Shown here one piece after another: positions 51,742-62,994 of a stretch of 64,000 nucleotides of DNA. This DNA is from a virus: the IMG/VR virus record IMGVR_UViG_3300015360_002415, positions 1 to 64,000 of that record; one strand, 5' to 3'. The position numbers and the translations under genes were made by a program. How positions within the stretch are numbered: the first letter of the stretch is position 1; each line of letters begins with the position of its first letter. The notes under the pieces were generated by a model. The model saw nothing but the letters and a program-made list of their open reading frames with translations. It ran no database searches and had not been told where the DNA came from.

Positions 51742-54700
51742 TTATAGATATTGAATAAATACTTTGCTATTAGCAGGCTTCAGTATCCTTATCAACTTCT
51801 CTAAAATTTCTTTAACCTTAGCGCTGCTACTAACTATACCAAATGAATCAATAATATTCATCGAAAAATCAAATAAGCCGGTAGCCCTGTTTCTTATACT
51901 CGTAAAATCTGTATTCAACTTAACTTCAGCATCATAATTCATAAGATATGTGGTGAAAATATCTTCTGTTACTGGAAAAACAATATCTAGATTAGAACCA
52001 TAGTTAACATCTATTGGTTCACCATAAGGTGCGTATATAGGTCTAAATATATTACTTATTCTAAGATTATCTATCAAACCAAATAAAGGCTTATCATTTG
52101 AATACTGATTTCCTATTATTAATTGATTTATTGGATCTTTGAATTTGATTATTGGCGTTTCGCTATAGCCATCGCCTGGAAATGATGTACCAAGCATCGA
52201 TGAATAATTACCGAAAAGTAAAGAATCACCAAATAATACGTTTCCATACTGATATCCATCAATGAACAGCCTCATTTCATCCTGATTATTTGAACTATTC
52301 ATACGGTAACTTGCTTTGATTCTATGCCAACTACCATTTGTCCATAATGATGGTCCGCGAACAATATACTCTTCTCCAGAAGCAATAATCCTAAAGTTTA
52401 TTAAACCAAAACTATCCTTGAAAATAGAGATTCTATCACCTTGTAATCCATTAGGAATATAATGAACTAATACTTTGGATTTATGAACAGGTAATCTTTT
52501 ATTTAAACGAATAATTTGAGTGTTGACTTTAATTGCATCTTGATTCAATGGTTGATAGGTAATGATTATAGGTAATCCAGTGGTAGGCAATACTGTGCCT
52601 AAATAGATTTTCTTATTGTCAGATCCTAAGCTTCCACCTTGGAAATAGTCTTTACTTGATAAATCTCCACTAACTTTGACACTTACAACTTGAAAAATTG
52701 ATTTGGTTGACAAAATCATATTGTCATTTGTATTAGTAAGTTCTAGTGACACTGTATTTTGAGTATCTACTTCAACTCTACCACCAGCAAAGTAATCAAC
52801 ATTAGGGTCGCCATTTTTCAACTTAACACTTAGAACAGTTCCAATTGCTGAGCTTAACTTAACTGAATTATTATTGGTACTAACGACCTCTTCTATTACT
52901 GCACCATAAGCATCAAAGTAATATCTTTCGTGAGGATCGTTTCCAGTATCATAAATTGGGCTGGTCCAAAACTCAATCGTACCTTCCTTGTGAGCATCTA
53001 ATATTCCAAGGTTATCCAATATAATTGGCTCACTTTGTATTACAATACTATTATCAAAATTTTCATTAACTACAATTGATGATTGAAAATGTCTTTTAGA
53101 ATTAAAGTTGATATAAAAATCAGCTGAATTTGTAAAAGGAAAGGTATCAAATGTGGTTAACAATAGTGTGGTCGAATCTTTCTTCAATGGTTTCAAAGAA
53201 TTATAAGTTTTAGTTATTGAGTTTTGATTTGAAGGAATGGCTTCACCTACTCTGGTATCAGCCAACATAGTAGAATACATTTTAACTTGGTCTATAATCA
53301 TATCTGCTTGGTTGTTACCATTAAGATCGCTACCAAGAAACATGTATCCATTTAATGGGTCCATGCTGATACGTGCATAAGTATAATAGTTAAATTCATA
53401 AAATCCACTATTCAAGAAATATTCTTGTGATGGTAATAGATCAGCTTCGAATCTAAAATAACCATTTTGTAATCCGCTTCTATTAGTATTTACATTTACT
53501 ATTTGGTATGACCCACCTGTAAATGCATCTAGTGGTACTGGGAAGCCTACAGATGTTGATTCAATTGTTAATGATTTTCTATCTTCAGATACTCCAGTTA
53601 TAATGTAATAGCCGGCAACTCCTGATGGAGATTGAATGATAATATAATTATTTACAAATAGACTGCTAAATAATTGACTATCATCTGTAACCGTTCCATA
53701 GCCGTCACTGTATAGGGCTATTCCTGAACCCATTTGATAACTGTATCTAATTACTGGTACCAATCCGCTCATTTCACTATGTGTAATCGAATATTTTTCT
53801 TTGATTTCGATATTTGCGGCTGGTCTTGCAGTATTAACAGGCTTAGCTGATACTTGTACATAATTTACACTAATGTAAAGGTTAGTGAAATCCACTGTTC
53901 CGTAATCAGTTAACTCTAATGTCTCAGTGACCGTAGATAATCCAACAACACCTTCAATAGTTACTACAACTGGTTGAGTAAAGTTAACATTTGTTCCACC
54001 CAATGTGACACTTAATGTTCTTCCATTTTGTGAATTACTTGGTTGAGATGTTGTTAAATTATTCGATTCAAACACCCCAGCAACTAAAGTTGAGTTGGTA
54101 GATCCAATTGAAACAAGTGGTAATATAATTTTTGTAATATCAACTTCGTCTAATGATATAGGTGGAGGCAATTTGGTAATTAGAATATTCTCTACATTAT
54201 CACTCCACACATAATACTTTCTTTTCATTCTACGATTGTTAACTCCAAGCGTTCTAATCAATACTAAATCATTTGCGCTTACTGCATTTGATATTGTTAA
54301 TACGTTGTCATTGTAGCCATCTTTTGATATTGAGTATGCTGGTCTTACAGCTCTAATTCCAGGTATTTCTGTTTCTTCATTACCATATATATAAAAATCA
54401 TCATTTGATATGCTGACAGGAAGGTCATCATCAATGATAAGATTGTAACCATCTATCTCTAAGATAGTGTAAAAAATTGGTAGCGCGTCATTATCAACTC
54501 TTATAAGATTTCCAACTTCAATATCTTGTAATGAAAAATCTATTGTTGCAGAGGATAGAGTTGGCGTGTCGATAGTTCCAGAAATATCTGTACCATTCAA
54601 TGCATATGATATTGTTGATACGGCAATGTTAGGACAAATATCTATTTCTGAAATAACGGTATATTTTGTTCTATTAACAGAATACCTGCCATTTGTTAAT

Positions 54701-57700
54701 GTTGCTGGCATTACTGTATCTAAAGTTAGGCTTTGACCATCTACTAATGTAATCTCATAGCCCTCTTCATTAAAGCCTAATTCATCTATGAATATTCTAT
54801 CGCCTGCAAAAACATTATATGATCCAAATGGAACGCTTGATGTAACAATTAATGATCCAACCGTAGTTGCAAGATCTGTAGAAGAGATTATGTCGCTTGT
54901 AGCTAAGCCTACAACTTCTTCTGGATCAACTGTTCTGAATTTTTCATGTAGGTATGGAATTAGCTTCTGATTGTACTTAATGATATTTGGTACTTCTGTA
55001 CCATCAATGAATAGATGTATTTCATCTCTATGATTTTTGGTATTTAGTTTCCAAGAAGCAGCAATGAAGTGTGGATCATTAGGGCGCCATGATGATACAT
55101 CGGCACTGACTACATAAGCCAATCCATCCTTATCAATGACTTTAAAGTTTAAATATCCACTTGAGTCTTTGAAAATTGAAATTCTACTATGATTTAGATC
55201 TTTACCAGCATCTAGTAAATAATGATTTGTATCAGAAACGAAAGTCACGCCTTCATCAAATGCAGAGCCGCCCGTTAAAGTCAAATTAACAGTGTTTGTT
55301 CCAGTAAATAGTATTGTCGTACTTGTTACAATACCACTAATTGTTTTCGTATCATAAAAGTTTCCAGTAGAACTAATTTTGATTTTGTATGTTGAACTTG
55401 GGCTGGTGACATATCCATCAATGGCTTGAACGTACCATCTATAAAAATTACCTGTAACATCAAGATCGTAATAAATAAAGACACCATCCTTATTCATGTT
55501 TGGGGTTCCAATAACATCAGATGATTTATCTAATGTAAATAAACCATTGGAAATAGTTGGGTGATATTCGCCAGCACCGATGAATATATATTCATCTTCA
55601 ATTGCAATGCCATCTTTTAGTATTGTGAAAGTTAAACTGGCATCATTATCTAAACCGCTCCATTGTGGAACTACCCAACTTTCAAATGTACCTTCTTCAA
55701 GTCTCAAATTTGAATTTACTGGTATTTTAATTGTTTGGTCTGATTCAGTTACTAGTACACCATTATCAAATTTACCTGGAAGAAGCTCAAATGAACCTGT
55801 TGTAATAAATGTTCGTGGGTTCAATAAACTATTTCCCAAAGACCACCCTTCAAATACCGATTCAGAAATCTCTGGTTCTACATGTGAGATTATGGTTGCT
55901 ATGTTTTTAATAGCAGATACTGTTGGTCCCTTTATGAAAGATGCTAGAGCGGCTGTTAATGCATCACGATATCTTTCTCTCTCAAAATCTATATCAAAAT
56001 TCAATAACTCTGGTACATTAACCAAATTACCAAAATTAGATAACAAAGCATCTCTTAATGCGCCCGCTTTATAGGTAACATAGTATGTAGAATTACTTGG
56101 CAAATTTGTATTACTGCGAAAATCAATAACATTATCTCCATACTCATAACTAACAATAATCTCATCAGCTAGATAAGTATAATCTACATACAAATCACCT
56201 TTATTGTAATCTATTACGACTCTAGATAAATCATTAATTTCTAACGTATAAGTAATTGCAGCTAAATCTCCATCATTTGGTGATCCTGTCCCTGACAAAA
56301 TCAACTGTAATGACGTTCCAGCAACAACAGTACCACTTCCATCCCATAACTCAACTGAATCTGAAGCCCTAACAACACTAAATGTAAATGTTATGTTAGG
56401 TGAGAAATATGGAATGTTCTCATCCAATGAAATAGTATATCCATCATCTGTAGCTATTATATTCGCAAATACTTCTTTAGTAATTGAACCTACATCAATC
56501 AATGATCCGCTAGTACTTGCATTAATTGCAAAATTGATAGGATTAGTATTGTTAGTTAAATCTTCGTACTCAAATATAGATCTAACATTTTTGATTTGAT
56601 GTGTTACGCCTGGTACGAATTCTAGATCAGAAAAAATACCAATGGAGCCTGCACTTACTTGATAAGGTCCAGCATTATTATCATTCAAGAATAATTGATC
56701 AGATGGAATAAGTCCATCTGGTAAAATATCATCATCTTCATAAGAGATATAAGCAAACTGTTCATTCTTAGATGAAAGCAAATTGATTCTAGAGTATAAA
56801 TCATCTACGCTAATTATATGCGGAAATTCTGGATCAATGTGATTATTTTTATAAGATACTGTTCCTAATTCACCAACTTGTTCTGACGATACTGCGCAAT
56901 AGACAATACCATTTGCATAATCTACACAATACTGCCCTACTGAATCTAGCGAATCAATATTAGCACTTGCACTTAAGCTTTTATTATACCATTTTTCACT
57001 TACAAATACATTACCATTTGAAAATACAAGGCTTGTATTAAATGAACTTGCAATACAGTCTTCACTTGAAGATACTACATTTTCATTCTTTAGAAGAATT
57101 TTGAAAATTGATAGCGAAGAAGCATTCGTCGAAGTAGTATCGATAAATAGTAACTCGTTGTTTTCTTGCTTGAATGAAACTCTCTCACCAGTTTTAGTTA
57201 AAATTCTTGGTGGGTTAATGTATTTAAAATAAATTTTATCTTCGTACCACCTATTAAGCGAATATATTTCGCCAGAAGTTTCATTGAAAATTCTAAATAC
57301 ATTTGTAATAGGACCATTAGAAACCCTTAATACATTAAGTGCTAATAATTTATTATCAACTCTCTCACCAAGAACTTCTTTATGCGGATTACAAACATAA
57401 TCAATGTTAGGTATAAGCACTTGTTCATAATCAAATTTTATTGTACCACTAAAATTGATTAAACTTCCATGAGGTAATGCAGCTATATCTCTTAAGTCTT
57501 TATCATAAACATAGTCTAAGTCTTGCTTATATGTTAGTTTGTATGAGTAAGTAAATAATGGAGGGTAGGCTCCAGTTCCATCATTTCTTCTATCTTCACC
57601 ATAAACATAAACTGTACCAGTTTCATAATCTATACTATATTGACCTATAGATGATGGCAATGCATTTAATCTGAATGGAATTTCATACAAAAATGCAGGA

Positions 57701-58878
57701 TGTTTAGCATTACTGATATTTGAATTTGGATCGGTAATAACAATACCATCACTAGTCGCTACATCACCATTAGTATCTACGATTGGAGCGTGTTTCAATT
57801 GAAAAATATTAACTACTGGAGGTAATACTTCTCTTATAACTTCTTCAGAAGTAAATACAGATACTGTACCATCACCAATTATTCTTCCAAAATCCTTACT
57901 TTCATACTCTATCTCTACACTCAATAGCAATGGCAGATTGAAATTAGGATCTTCCAATACTTTTTCATTTATTTTAATTTGATTGTCTTCAAGTAATGAA
58001 TATGTAAATCCATACTCTTGGTCATATCTAGAATCTTTTATTTGATAACCAAATGTTTCGATATTGTAAGTGTATACTGGATTAGCTGTCATGAAAGTGA
58101 AAACTAAACTTGTGATTTTTGTCACAGGCGTATTATTCAAACTAATAACTAAACTATTGATATTGAACATACCAATTTCATCTGTAGAAGATGCTGTTAA
58201 CGTTTCTACGTTTACTTGTCTTTGTAATGTAATAGGGTAAGATGAAAATTTTTCAAATGTATAAGACTCAGTAGTATTGGCTTGAGTTGGCGTTCTACCA
58301 ACTCTAACAATTTCATAAGCGCCTTCTTCATTCAAACGATCAGATGGACCTGCACGGCGAGTCTTTTCTTCATCAGTAACCGTAAATGAAAGATAGTTCT
58401 CATTCTTTAACTGTCTAATATCATATAGTGCTCTTGAAATATTCAAGGCTAAACCATTGATATATTTAGTTACTAAAGATTTTTCATCTTCAACATTATA
58501 GATGCTTTCTATTAAATAATTTGTTAGATAGTTCTTCACCGGATTATCTGCATCTAGCGGTCCAGTGATTAAAAATCTATTAGCAACGCCATCTTCAATT
58601 AGTCTATGCTCATCATGAGGAGATGAAAATCTATGTTGTGATGTTGAAATAAAGGTTAGAAAATAATTAGCGTATACCGTTAATGGTTGGCAGACTATAC
58701 TTAAAGTATCACCTAGAACCTTAATCGATAATACACTAGAATTTGGAATACCAACTGTATCAGCAATAATAGAAACATTTGCTACAGTTAACTGTTTTGT
58801 TAGTCTATTGGAAAACTTAACAACTACATTTGAACTGTTAAGTACTTCTACGCTGATAATTCTAAGGTTTTGCATCAT
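51742..58878 (-). CDS. Giant tail protein with two LamG-like domains
   Basis: A 2378-residue virion protein. N-terminal 400 residues contain beta segments (VLNSSNVVVKFSNRLTKQLT) typical of baseplate-associated adhesins. Two LamG-like domains are visible at about 1055-1330 and 1955-2230, each with G-T-(F/I)-E-(S/F)-W at the start and a (I/L)-x-(L/I)-F-I-D-G strand at the end (EIHLFIDGTEV, EMRLFIDGYQY), suggesting an internal duplication. The segments between them carry repeated (V)ISIFKDS-type motifs. Seven DGY tripeptides. Probably a receptor-binding or wedge-to-fibre protein. Overlaps the baseplate J-like gene by 4 bases. Confidence 0.75.
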   Translation of the reverse strand: MMQNLRIISVEVLNSSNVVVKFSNRLTKQLTVANVSIIADTVGIPNSSVLSIKVLGDTLSIVCQPLTVYANYFLTFISTSQHRFSSPHDEHRLIEDGVANRFLITGPLDADNPVKNYLTNYLIESIYNVEDEKSLVTKYINGLALNISRALYDIRQLKNENYLSFTVTDEEKTRRAGPSDRLNEEGAYEIVRVGRTPTQANTTESYTFEKFSSYPITLQRQVNVETLTASSTDEIGMFNINSLVISLNNTPVTKITSLVFTFMTANPVYTYNIETFGYQIKDSRYDQEYGFTYSLLEDNQIKINEKVLEDPNFNLPLLLSVEIEYESKDFGRIIGDGTVSVFTSEEVIREVLPPVVNIFQLKHAPIVDTNGDVATSDGIVITDPNSNISNAKHPAFLYEIPFRLNALPSSIGQYSIDYETGTVYVYGEDRRNDGTGAYPPLFTYSYKLTYKQDLDYVYDKDLRDIAALPHGSLINFSGTIKFDYEQVLIPNIDYVCNPHKEVLGERVDNKLLALNVLRVSNGPITNVFRIFNETSGEIYSLNRWYEDKIYFKYINPPRILTKTGERVSFKQENNELLFIDTTSTNASSLSIFKILLKNENVVSSSEDCIASSFNTSLVFSNGNVFVSEKWYNKSLSASANIDSLDSVGQYCVDYANGIVYCAVSSEQVGELGTVSYKNNHIDPEFPHIISVDDLYSRINLLSSKNEQFAYISYEDDDILPDGLIPSDQLFLNDNNAGPYQVSAGSIGIFSDLEFVPGVTHQIKNVRSIFEYEDLTNNTNPINFAINASTSGSLIDVGSITKEVFANIIATDDGYTISLDENIPYFSPNITFTFSVVRASDSVELWDGSGTVVAGTSLQLILSGTGSPNDGDLAAITYTLEINDLSRVVIDYNKGDLYVDYTYLADEIIVSYEYGDNVIDFRSNTNLPSNSTYYVTYKAGALRDALLSNFGNLVNVPELLNFDIDFERERYRDALTAALASFIKGPTVSAIKNIATIISHVEPEISESVFEGWSLGNSLLNPRTFITTGSFELLPGKFDNGVLVTESDQTIKIPVNSNLRLEEGTFESWVVPQWSGLDNDASLTFTILKDGIAIEDEYIFIGAGEYHPTISNGLFTLDKSSDVIGTPNMNKDGVFIYYDLDVTGNFYRWYVQAIDGYVTSPSSTYKIKISSTGNFYDTKTISGIVTSTTILFTGTNTVNLTLTGGSAFDEGVTFVSDTNHYLLDAGKDLNHSRISIFKDSSGYLNFKVIDKDGLAYVVSADVSSWRPNDPHFIAASWKLNTKNHRDEIHLFIDGTEVPNIIKYNQKLIPYLHEKFRTVDPEEVVGLATSDIISSTDLATTVGSLIVTSSVPFGSYNVFAGDRIFIDELGFNEEGYEITLVDGQSLTLDTVMPATLTNGRYSVNRTKYTVISEIDICPNIAVSTISYALNGTDISGTIDTPTLSSATIDFSLQDIEVGNLIRVDNDALPIFYTILEIDGYNLIIDDDLPVSISNDDFYIYGNEETEIPGIRAVRPAYSISKDGYNDNVLTISNAVSANDLVLIRTLGVNNRRMKRKYYVWSDNVENILITKLPPPISLDEVDITKIILPLVSIGSTNSTLVAGVFESNNLTTSQPSNSQNGRTLSVTLGGTNVNFTQPVVVTIEGVVGLSTVTETLELTDYGTVDFTNLYISVNYVQVSAKPVNTARPAANIEIKEKYSITHSEMSGLVPVIRYSYQMGSGIALYSDGYGTVTDDSQLFSSLFVNNYIIIQSPSGVAGYYIITGVSEDRKSLTIESTSVGFPVPLDAFTGGSYQIVNVNTNRSGLQNGYFRFEADLLPSQEYFLNSGFYEFNYYTYARISMDPLNGYMFLGSDLNGNNQADMIIDQVKMYSTMLADTRVGEAIPSNQNSITKTYNSLKPLKKDSTTLLLTTFDTFPFTNSADFYINFNSKRHFQSSIVVNENFDNSIVIQSEPIILDNLGILDAHKEGTIEFWTSPIYDTGNDPHERYYFDAYGAVIEEVVSTNNNSVKLSSAIGTVLSVKLKNGDPNVDYFAGGRVEVDTQNTVSLELTNTNDNMILSTKSIFQVVSVKVSGDLSSKDYFQGGSLGSDNKKIYLGTVLPTTGLPIIITYQPLNQDAIKVNTQIIRLNKRLPVHKSKVLVHYIPNGLQGDRISIFKDSFGLINFRIIASGEEYIVRGPSLWTNGSWHRIKASYRMNSSNNQDEMRLFIDGYQYGNVLFGDSLLFGNYSSMLGTSFPGDGYSETPIIKFKDPINQLIIGNQYSNDKPLFGLIDNLRISNIFRPIYAPYGEPIDVNYGSNLDIVFPVTEDIFTTYLMNYDAEVKLNTDFTSIRNRATGLFDFSMNIIDSFGIVSSSAKVKEILEKLIRILKPANSKVFIQYL

Positions 58879-61800
58879 CTAGTCTCTGTGTTGATTATTA
58901 CATTGTTTGCAGCAAAATATTCATCTTTTTGAGATTGAATAATTAAAACTGAACCAAGTTGCCCTGTTTTATTAAAATAAATTACTCTAGCTCTTGCAAT
59001 TCCTTTAACAGACTGCGCAACATTTATAATTGTAGGTACATCAACTATTGTATTCAATTGGCTACTAGTTAATGCTGCTATAATTTTATCTCTTAAGTTT
59101 TGTAGAACTGTATTAGAAGAACTCTTATAATCATCAGATATAACAACATTGACAGTTGCATCCAAAAATAATGTTTTCGCCCCTCTTACTAAAACATCTG
59201 CATTAATTGGTCTTGTATTTTCTACGTTTAATGTTACATCAGATATTAGCTTGTTGTAGTTATAGTTAACCACAATTCTTTCATTCTGTTTTGGTGCTAG
59301 ATAATCATAAAACACTTTATATCTAGAACCTAAAGTTGGTTGAGTGAATGAGCTAAGAGTCAATCTTGTAGATTGCGAGCTTTTAAATCCACTAGAGACG
59401 AAGATTTTGTTTATTAAAACAAATTTCTTATTAGTATATAACGTGCCGTTTCTGGTATATGATAAATTTTCTGAATCATTATCGGTTGTATAATAAAAGG
59501 TAACTCTTAATTTATCGCCTATTTTTGGCAAATTCTTTGCTGATATCGTATTCGTATTTGCATTGGTCGCAGGCAATGTCACTTCCAAATTTTGGAATGT
59601 AGCATCACCGATTGTTTCATCTGAATAATATAAATTATTAGCTATTACACTATATTTTGTATCATATTCATTTATTACGCTAAGTATTTCATCACTACCA
59701 ATGCTAGCAGTAATAACTCTTTCAAGCTTTAAAACTCTTGCAATTTTAACTGTGGTTGGTATTGCTGCAATAGAGCTTAAACCTAATGCCTTTCTAATAG
59801 CCTCATTAAGATTCAATTTCAAATTAGTATTAGTGCATGTAAATACTATATTCTTTGCTTTTGAAAGCGTAGTACCAGATACTGTAACTATTCCACTATT
59901 AATAGTTTGGTCATTTGTCGTTCCTACTAAACGAGTTGGCGCCTTACGTAAATTTTTGTATTGATAAATCATTACAAATACTTTATCTCCAACACTTGCT
60001 GTAGTAGTAGTTCCAATTATTAACTTGTTATTATCTAGGTCAATGGTTCCATTATAGTTCCAAACTTCTTGCGCATCCGTTATTTTAATAAAAGATATTT
60101 GATCTTTATCAATATTATTTAGTACATTATAAATTGTTAACGTATTTGTATTGATATCATAACTAGAAATATCATAAACGCCATTGTTGTTTACATTGGT
60201 AGCTGAAGTTATTCTAATTTTCTTTGATGAAATATCTGCAACATCAGAAAGATCTGTCAGAACACTTACTAATTCAGCGTTAGTATTATCAGAATTTGCA
60301 GTCAAGTAGCCATCTGTGGCTGAGAACAATATAATATCTGTATTAGGCTCAATGACATCAAAAGATAGTGGAGCTGATTGAGTTGATAGATTAGATAGCT
60401 GAATTGCTAATTTATTAGACTCAATATCTAAAGCTAACTCTTGTATTGATGTTTTAATAATTCTATTGCTATAACTGAATGGTTGAAACCTTCTTACATC
60501 ATTAGCAGAATATATTACCATAACTCTATCTCCAGTAACTGGAGTATTGTATCCTGTAAATACTAACTGGTAATTTCCTGCGCTTGCAGTGGTAATAGTG
60601 CCGGCATTGTTTACATTCCAAATTTCCAAGCCATCTGTTAGTCTAATAACAGAAAGGACATTGGCTGCTAATAATCCATATTCTGTAGTACTACAATTCA
60701 AATCAACATAAATTTGATTACTTAGATCAGTTTTAACTATTTGATTTTCTCTTTTATAGTTATTCGTTTGACTAAAGTTGGTCGAACCAATATTCGTATT
60801 TAAAGCGAAGCCGTTTCCAAGTCTGCTTGCAGATAAACTGGTTATTGCTGATGAAAATAGTTCTTGAATATTAGAAATGTATGTTACCCTCAATACAATT
60901 GAAGTAGCGTCTGTATCAACTTGGCTGCTTGGTATTGTAATTTGAGCGGAACTACTTGTTCCAGTTGCAGTGTCAGTACTAAATACATCTGTAGCATTTA
61001 AAATAACTGCTACATTATCGCCTTCATTAGCATATGTGTCTGTAGGTAAAATTATAGTAGTATTATATAGTACATCTATTCCAAATACCACAGCAGAACT
61101 GCTGAAAGATCCATTGGCTTGAGATGTATTGTACAGCTCAGCATTAGAGTTTTTCAAAGTGACTGAATCAACACTAGTAGATGCAATCTCTAAATATGGA
61201 ACTACTACAGCTAATCTATTTACGAAGGTGCCAGATCTTACTATTATTACGACTTCATCAACTTCCAAAAACTTACTAGCACTTAATACCGAGCTTATTG
61301 GATGGCTAGCTGTACCTGTAAAAAAATTGTTACCAGTAACTAAATTAAACGTTACATTCTCATTCTTAATTATAGATGAATAGCCCCAATCAATACTATC
61401 AGTTACGCTTCTATCATTTGATGTATTAACTAATCCATCAAAATCAGAATATGAATCATAATTTACAATCCAACTATAATCTACTTGCAATACATCGCTT
61501 GGTGAAGGCAGTGTATTACCTGAAATTTTGATACGACCGGATGTATTGAATCCAGTTGCCGAATCAACATTTTGGTTAGTTACTATGTATCTTTCCCCTG
61601 TATTTACATTGAATACTCTTGTTACGTTAGCAGCAGGTGTATGTAATAGTTGAATAATAGACCTATCAGATGTTACTGTACTATTTTCATTAGTTAAAGA
61701 TATGTTTTGTTGAATATCTGGGATTTCAGTTACATCCGTAAATGTTACAGCATCTTGTCCATTGTATTGACCCTTGATCTTATCTTCGCTAAATAATGAA

Positions 61801-62978
61801 ATACGATCTTTTATCCATTTAATAGTATCAAATCCAAATGGGCTACCACCAAATACGCCAGTATCTTTTACTAACTCATAATTTCCAGAAACTCTACCTA
61901 ATGAATCTACTGATTTAGGTTTAAAGTTAGATCCACTGATTGATCCTACAACCCCTGATATGGAATCTACTGGTTGTGATGGTAACTCTCCGGCAGCAAG
62001 ATTATCTATTCTTCTGCGATTGATTGTTTTACTTTCATCACCTAATATTTGACCTAGCACCACATTGTTTTTAACACTAGTAGGGTCATTACTATTACTT
62101 TTATCACGATAGATAAAGCTATCTGATGTAGTAACTAAGTTTGATCCAAGTACAACTATGTCTACTTTGCCGCCTGACCCCTCAGATATTACTGTTCTTG
62201 TACCATCTGAATTCGCTCTAACTTTCGAACCATCTCTAGTCATTAGAGAATCAGCTGGTTCAACTATGATTGCATCAGTAACACCAGTTGTGCCTAAAGC
62301 AACATTTTGGTATCCTAAAGCAGTTCCAACACTTGAGCCGCTGAATGATGCCAATATACGGCTTCTGAAAGCTGTATCAGACTCTTGGTCTGTTCCGCCA
62401 TTAAAAGGAATCATATTGGTAATGTTACTTACACCTGGGATCGTTGTTCTACTAAGAGAATATTTTGCAATATTACCCGCTGATCCTGGCGAGCTAGCTA
62501 TAACAGTTGCTTCAACTGCATATTGATCAGTTATTCCTATAATGTCTAATTGATCTCTAAACTTAGATGCAATAGAGCGATAGAAATTAATAGAAGATGG
62601 TGCTACTGAAATTCCACTTGAAACCAAATAAGAAAATCCATTAGATGCAATAACAATATCACCTTTGTTTATATTGATAGGAGCATTTATTGAAGAAAAT
62701 GTAAGTAAAGCCGTACCGCCAGCAGGGGTTGATTGCCTTCTGGGGACAGCAAAATTCTTAGCTAGCTTATCCAAATCGGAGCCTACAACTAATCTTAATG
62801 ATTGTTTTGCAGAGACATCAGATAATTCATCGTATAATATCGCTAACTGGCTGGCAGGGGCATCTATGAATAAATCTCTTGCTACAGAGCCTGGTTTAGT
62901 ATCTAAATCTGGTTGTGTTAGTTTGTAGAAATCTCTTAAGCTTTGAATGATTTCATTTATTGAGCGAATTGTGACCAT
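58875..62978 (-). CDS. Baseplate J-like wedge protein
   Basis: A 1367-residue protein. The N-terminal 250 residues are baseplate J-like: DTKPGSVARDLFIDAPASQL, LDKLAKNFAVPRRQSTPAGG, GSAGNIAKYSLS, GTDQESDTAFRSRI. The rest is a long repetitive beta extension (many Thr/Ser/Asn strands), much larger than usual gpJ (about 300-500). Forms part of the contractile baseplate wedge with the gp25-like protein. ATG 62978 is preferred; it follows AAGGC, while the upstream TTG frame is less likely. Confidence 0.85.
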   Translation of the reverse strand: MVTIRSINEIIQSLRDFYKLTQPDLDTKPGSVARDLFIDAPASQLAILYDELSDVSAKQSLRLVVGSDLDKLAKNFAVPRRQSTPAGGTALLTFSSINAPININKGDIVIASNGFSYLVSSGISVAPSSINFYRSIASKFRDQLDIIGITDQYAVEATVIASSPGSAGNIAKYSLSRTTIPGVSNITNMIPFNGGTDQESDTAFRSRILASFSGSSVGTALGYQNVALGTTGVTDAIIVEPADSLMTRDGSKVRANSDGTRTVISEGSGGKVDIVVLGSNLVTTSDSFIYRDKSNSNDPTSVKNNVVLGQILGDESKTINRRRIDNLAAGELPSQPVDSISGVVGSISGSNFKPKSVDSLGRVSGNYELVKDTGVFGGSPFGFDTIKWIKDRISLFSEDKIKGQYNGQDAVTFTDVTEIPDIQQNISLTNENSTVTSDRSIIQLLHTPAANVTRVFNVNTGERYIVTNQNVDSATGFNTSGRIKISGNTLPSPSDVLQVDYSWIVNYDSYSDFDGLVNTSNDRSVTDSIDWGYSSIIKNENVTFNLVTGNNFFTGTASHPISSVLSASKFLEVDEVVIIVRSGTFVNRLAVVVPYLEIASTSVDSVTLKNSNAELYNTSQANGSFSSSAVVFGIDVLYNTTIILPTDTYANEGDNVAVILNATDVFSTDTATGTSSSAQITIPSSQVDTDATSIVLRVTYISNIQELFSSAITSLSASRLGNGFALNTNIGSTNFSQTNNYKRENQIVKTDLSNQIYVDLNCSTTEYGLLAANVLSVIRLTDGLEIWNVNNAGTITTASAGNYQLVFTGYNTPVTGDRVMVIYSANDVRRFQPFSYSNRIIKTSIQELALDIESNKLAIQLSNLSTQSAPLSFDVIEPNTDIILFSATDGYLTANSDNTNAELVSVLTDLSDVADISSKKIRITSATNVNNNGVYDISSYDINTNTLTIYNVLNNIDKDQISFIKITDAQEVWNYNGTIDLDNNKLIIGTTTTASVGDKVFVMIYQYKNLRKAPTRLVGTTNDQTINSGIVTVSGTTLSKAKNIVFTCTNTNLKLNLNEAIRKALGLSSIAAIPTTVKIARVLKLERVITASIGSDEILSVINEYDTKYSVIANNLYYSDETIGDATFQNLEVTLPATNANTNTISAKNLPKIGDKLRVTFYYTTDNDSENLSYTRNGTLYTNKKFVLINKIFVSSGFKSSQSTRLTLSSFTQPTLGSRYKVFYDYLAPKQNERIVVNYNYNKLISDVTLNVENTRPINADVLVRGAKTLFLDATVNVVISDDYKSSSNTVLQNLRDKIIAALTSSQLNTIVDVPTIINVAQSVKGIARARVIYFNKTGQLGSVLIIQSQKDEYFAANNVIINTETR

Positions 62979-62994
62979 ATTATTTGCCTTAAGC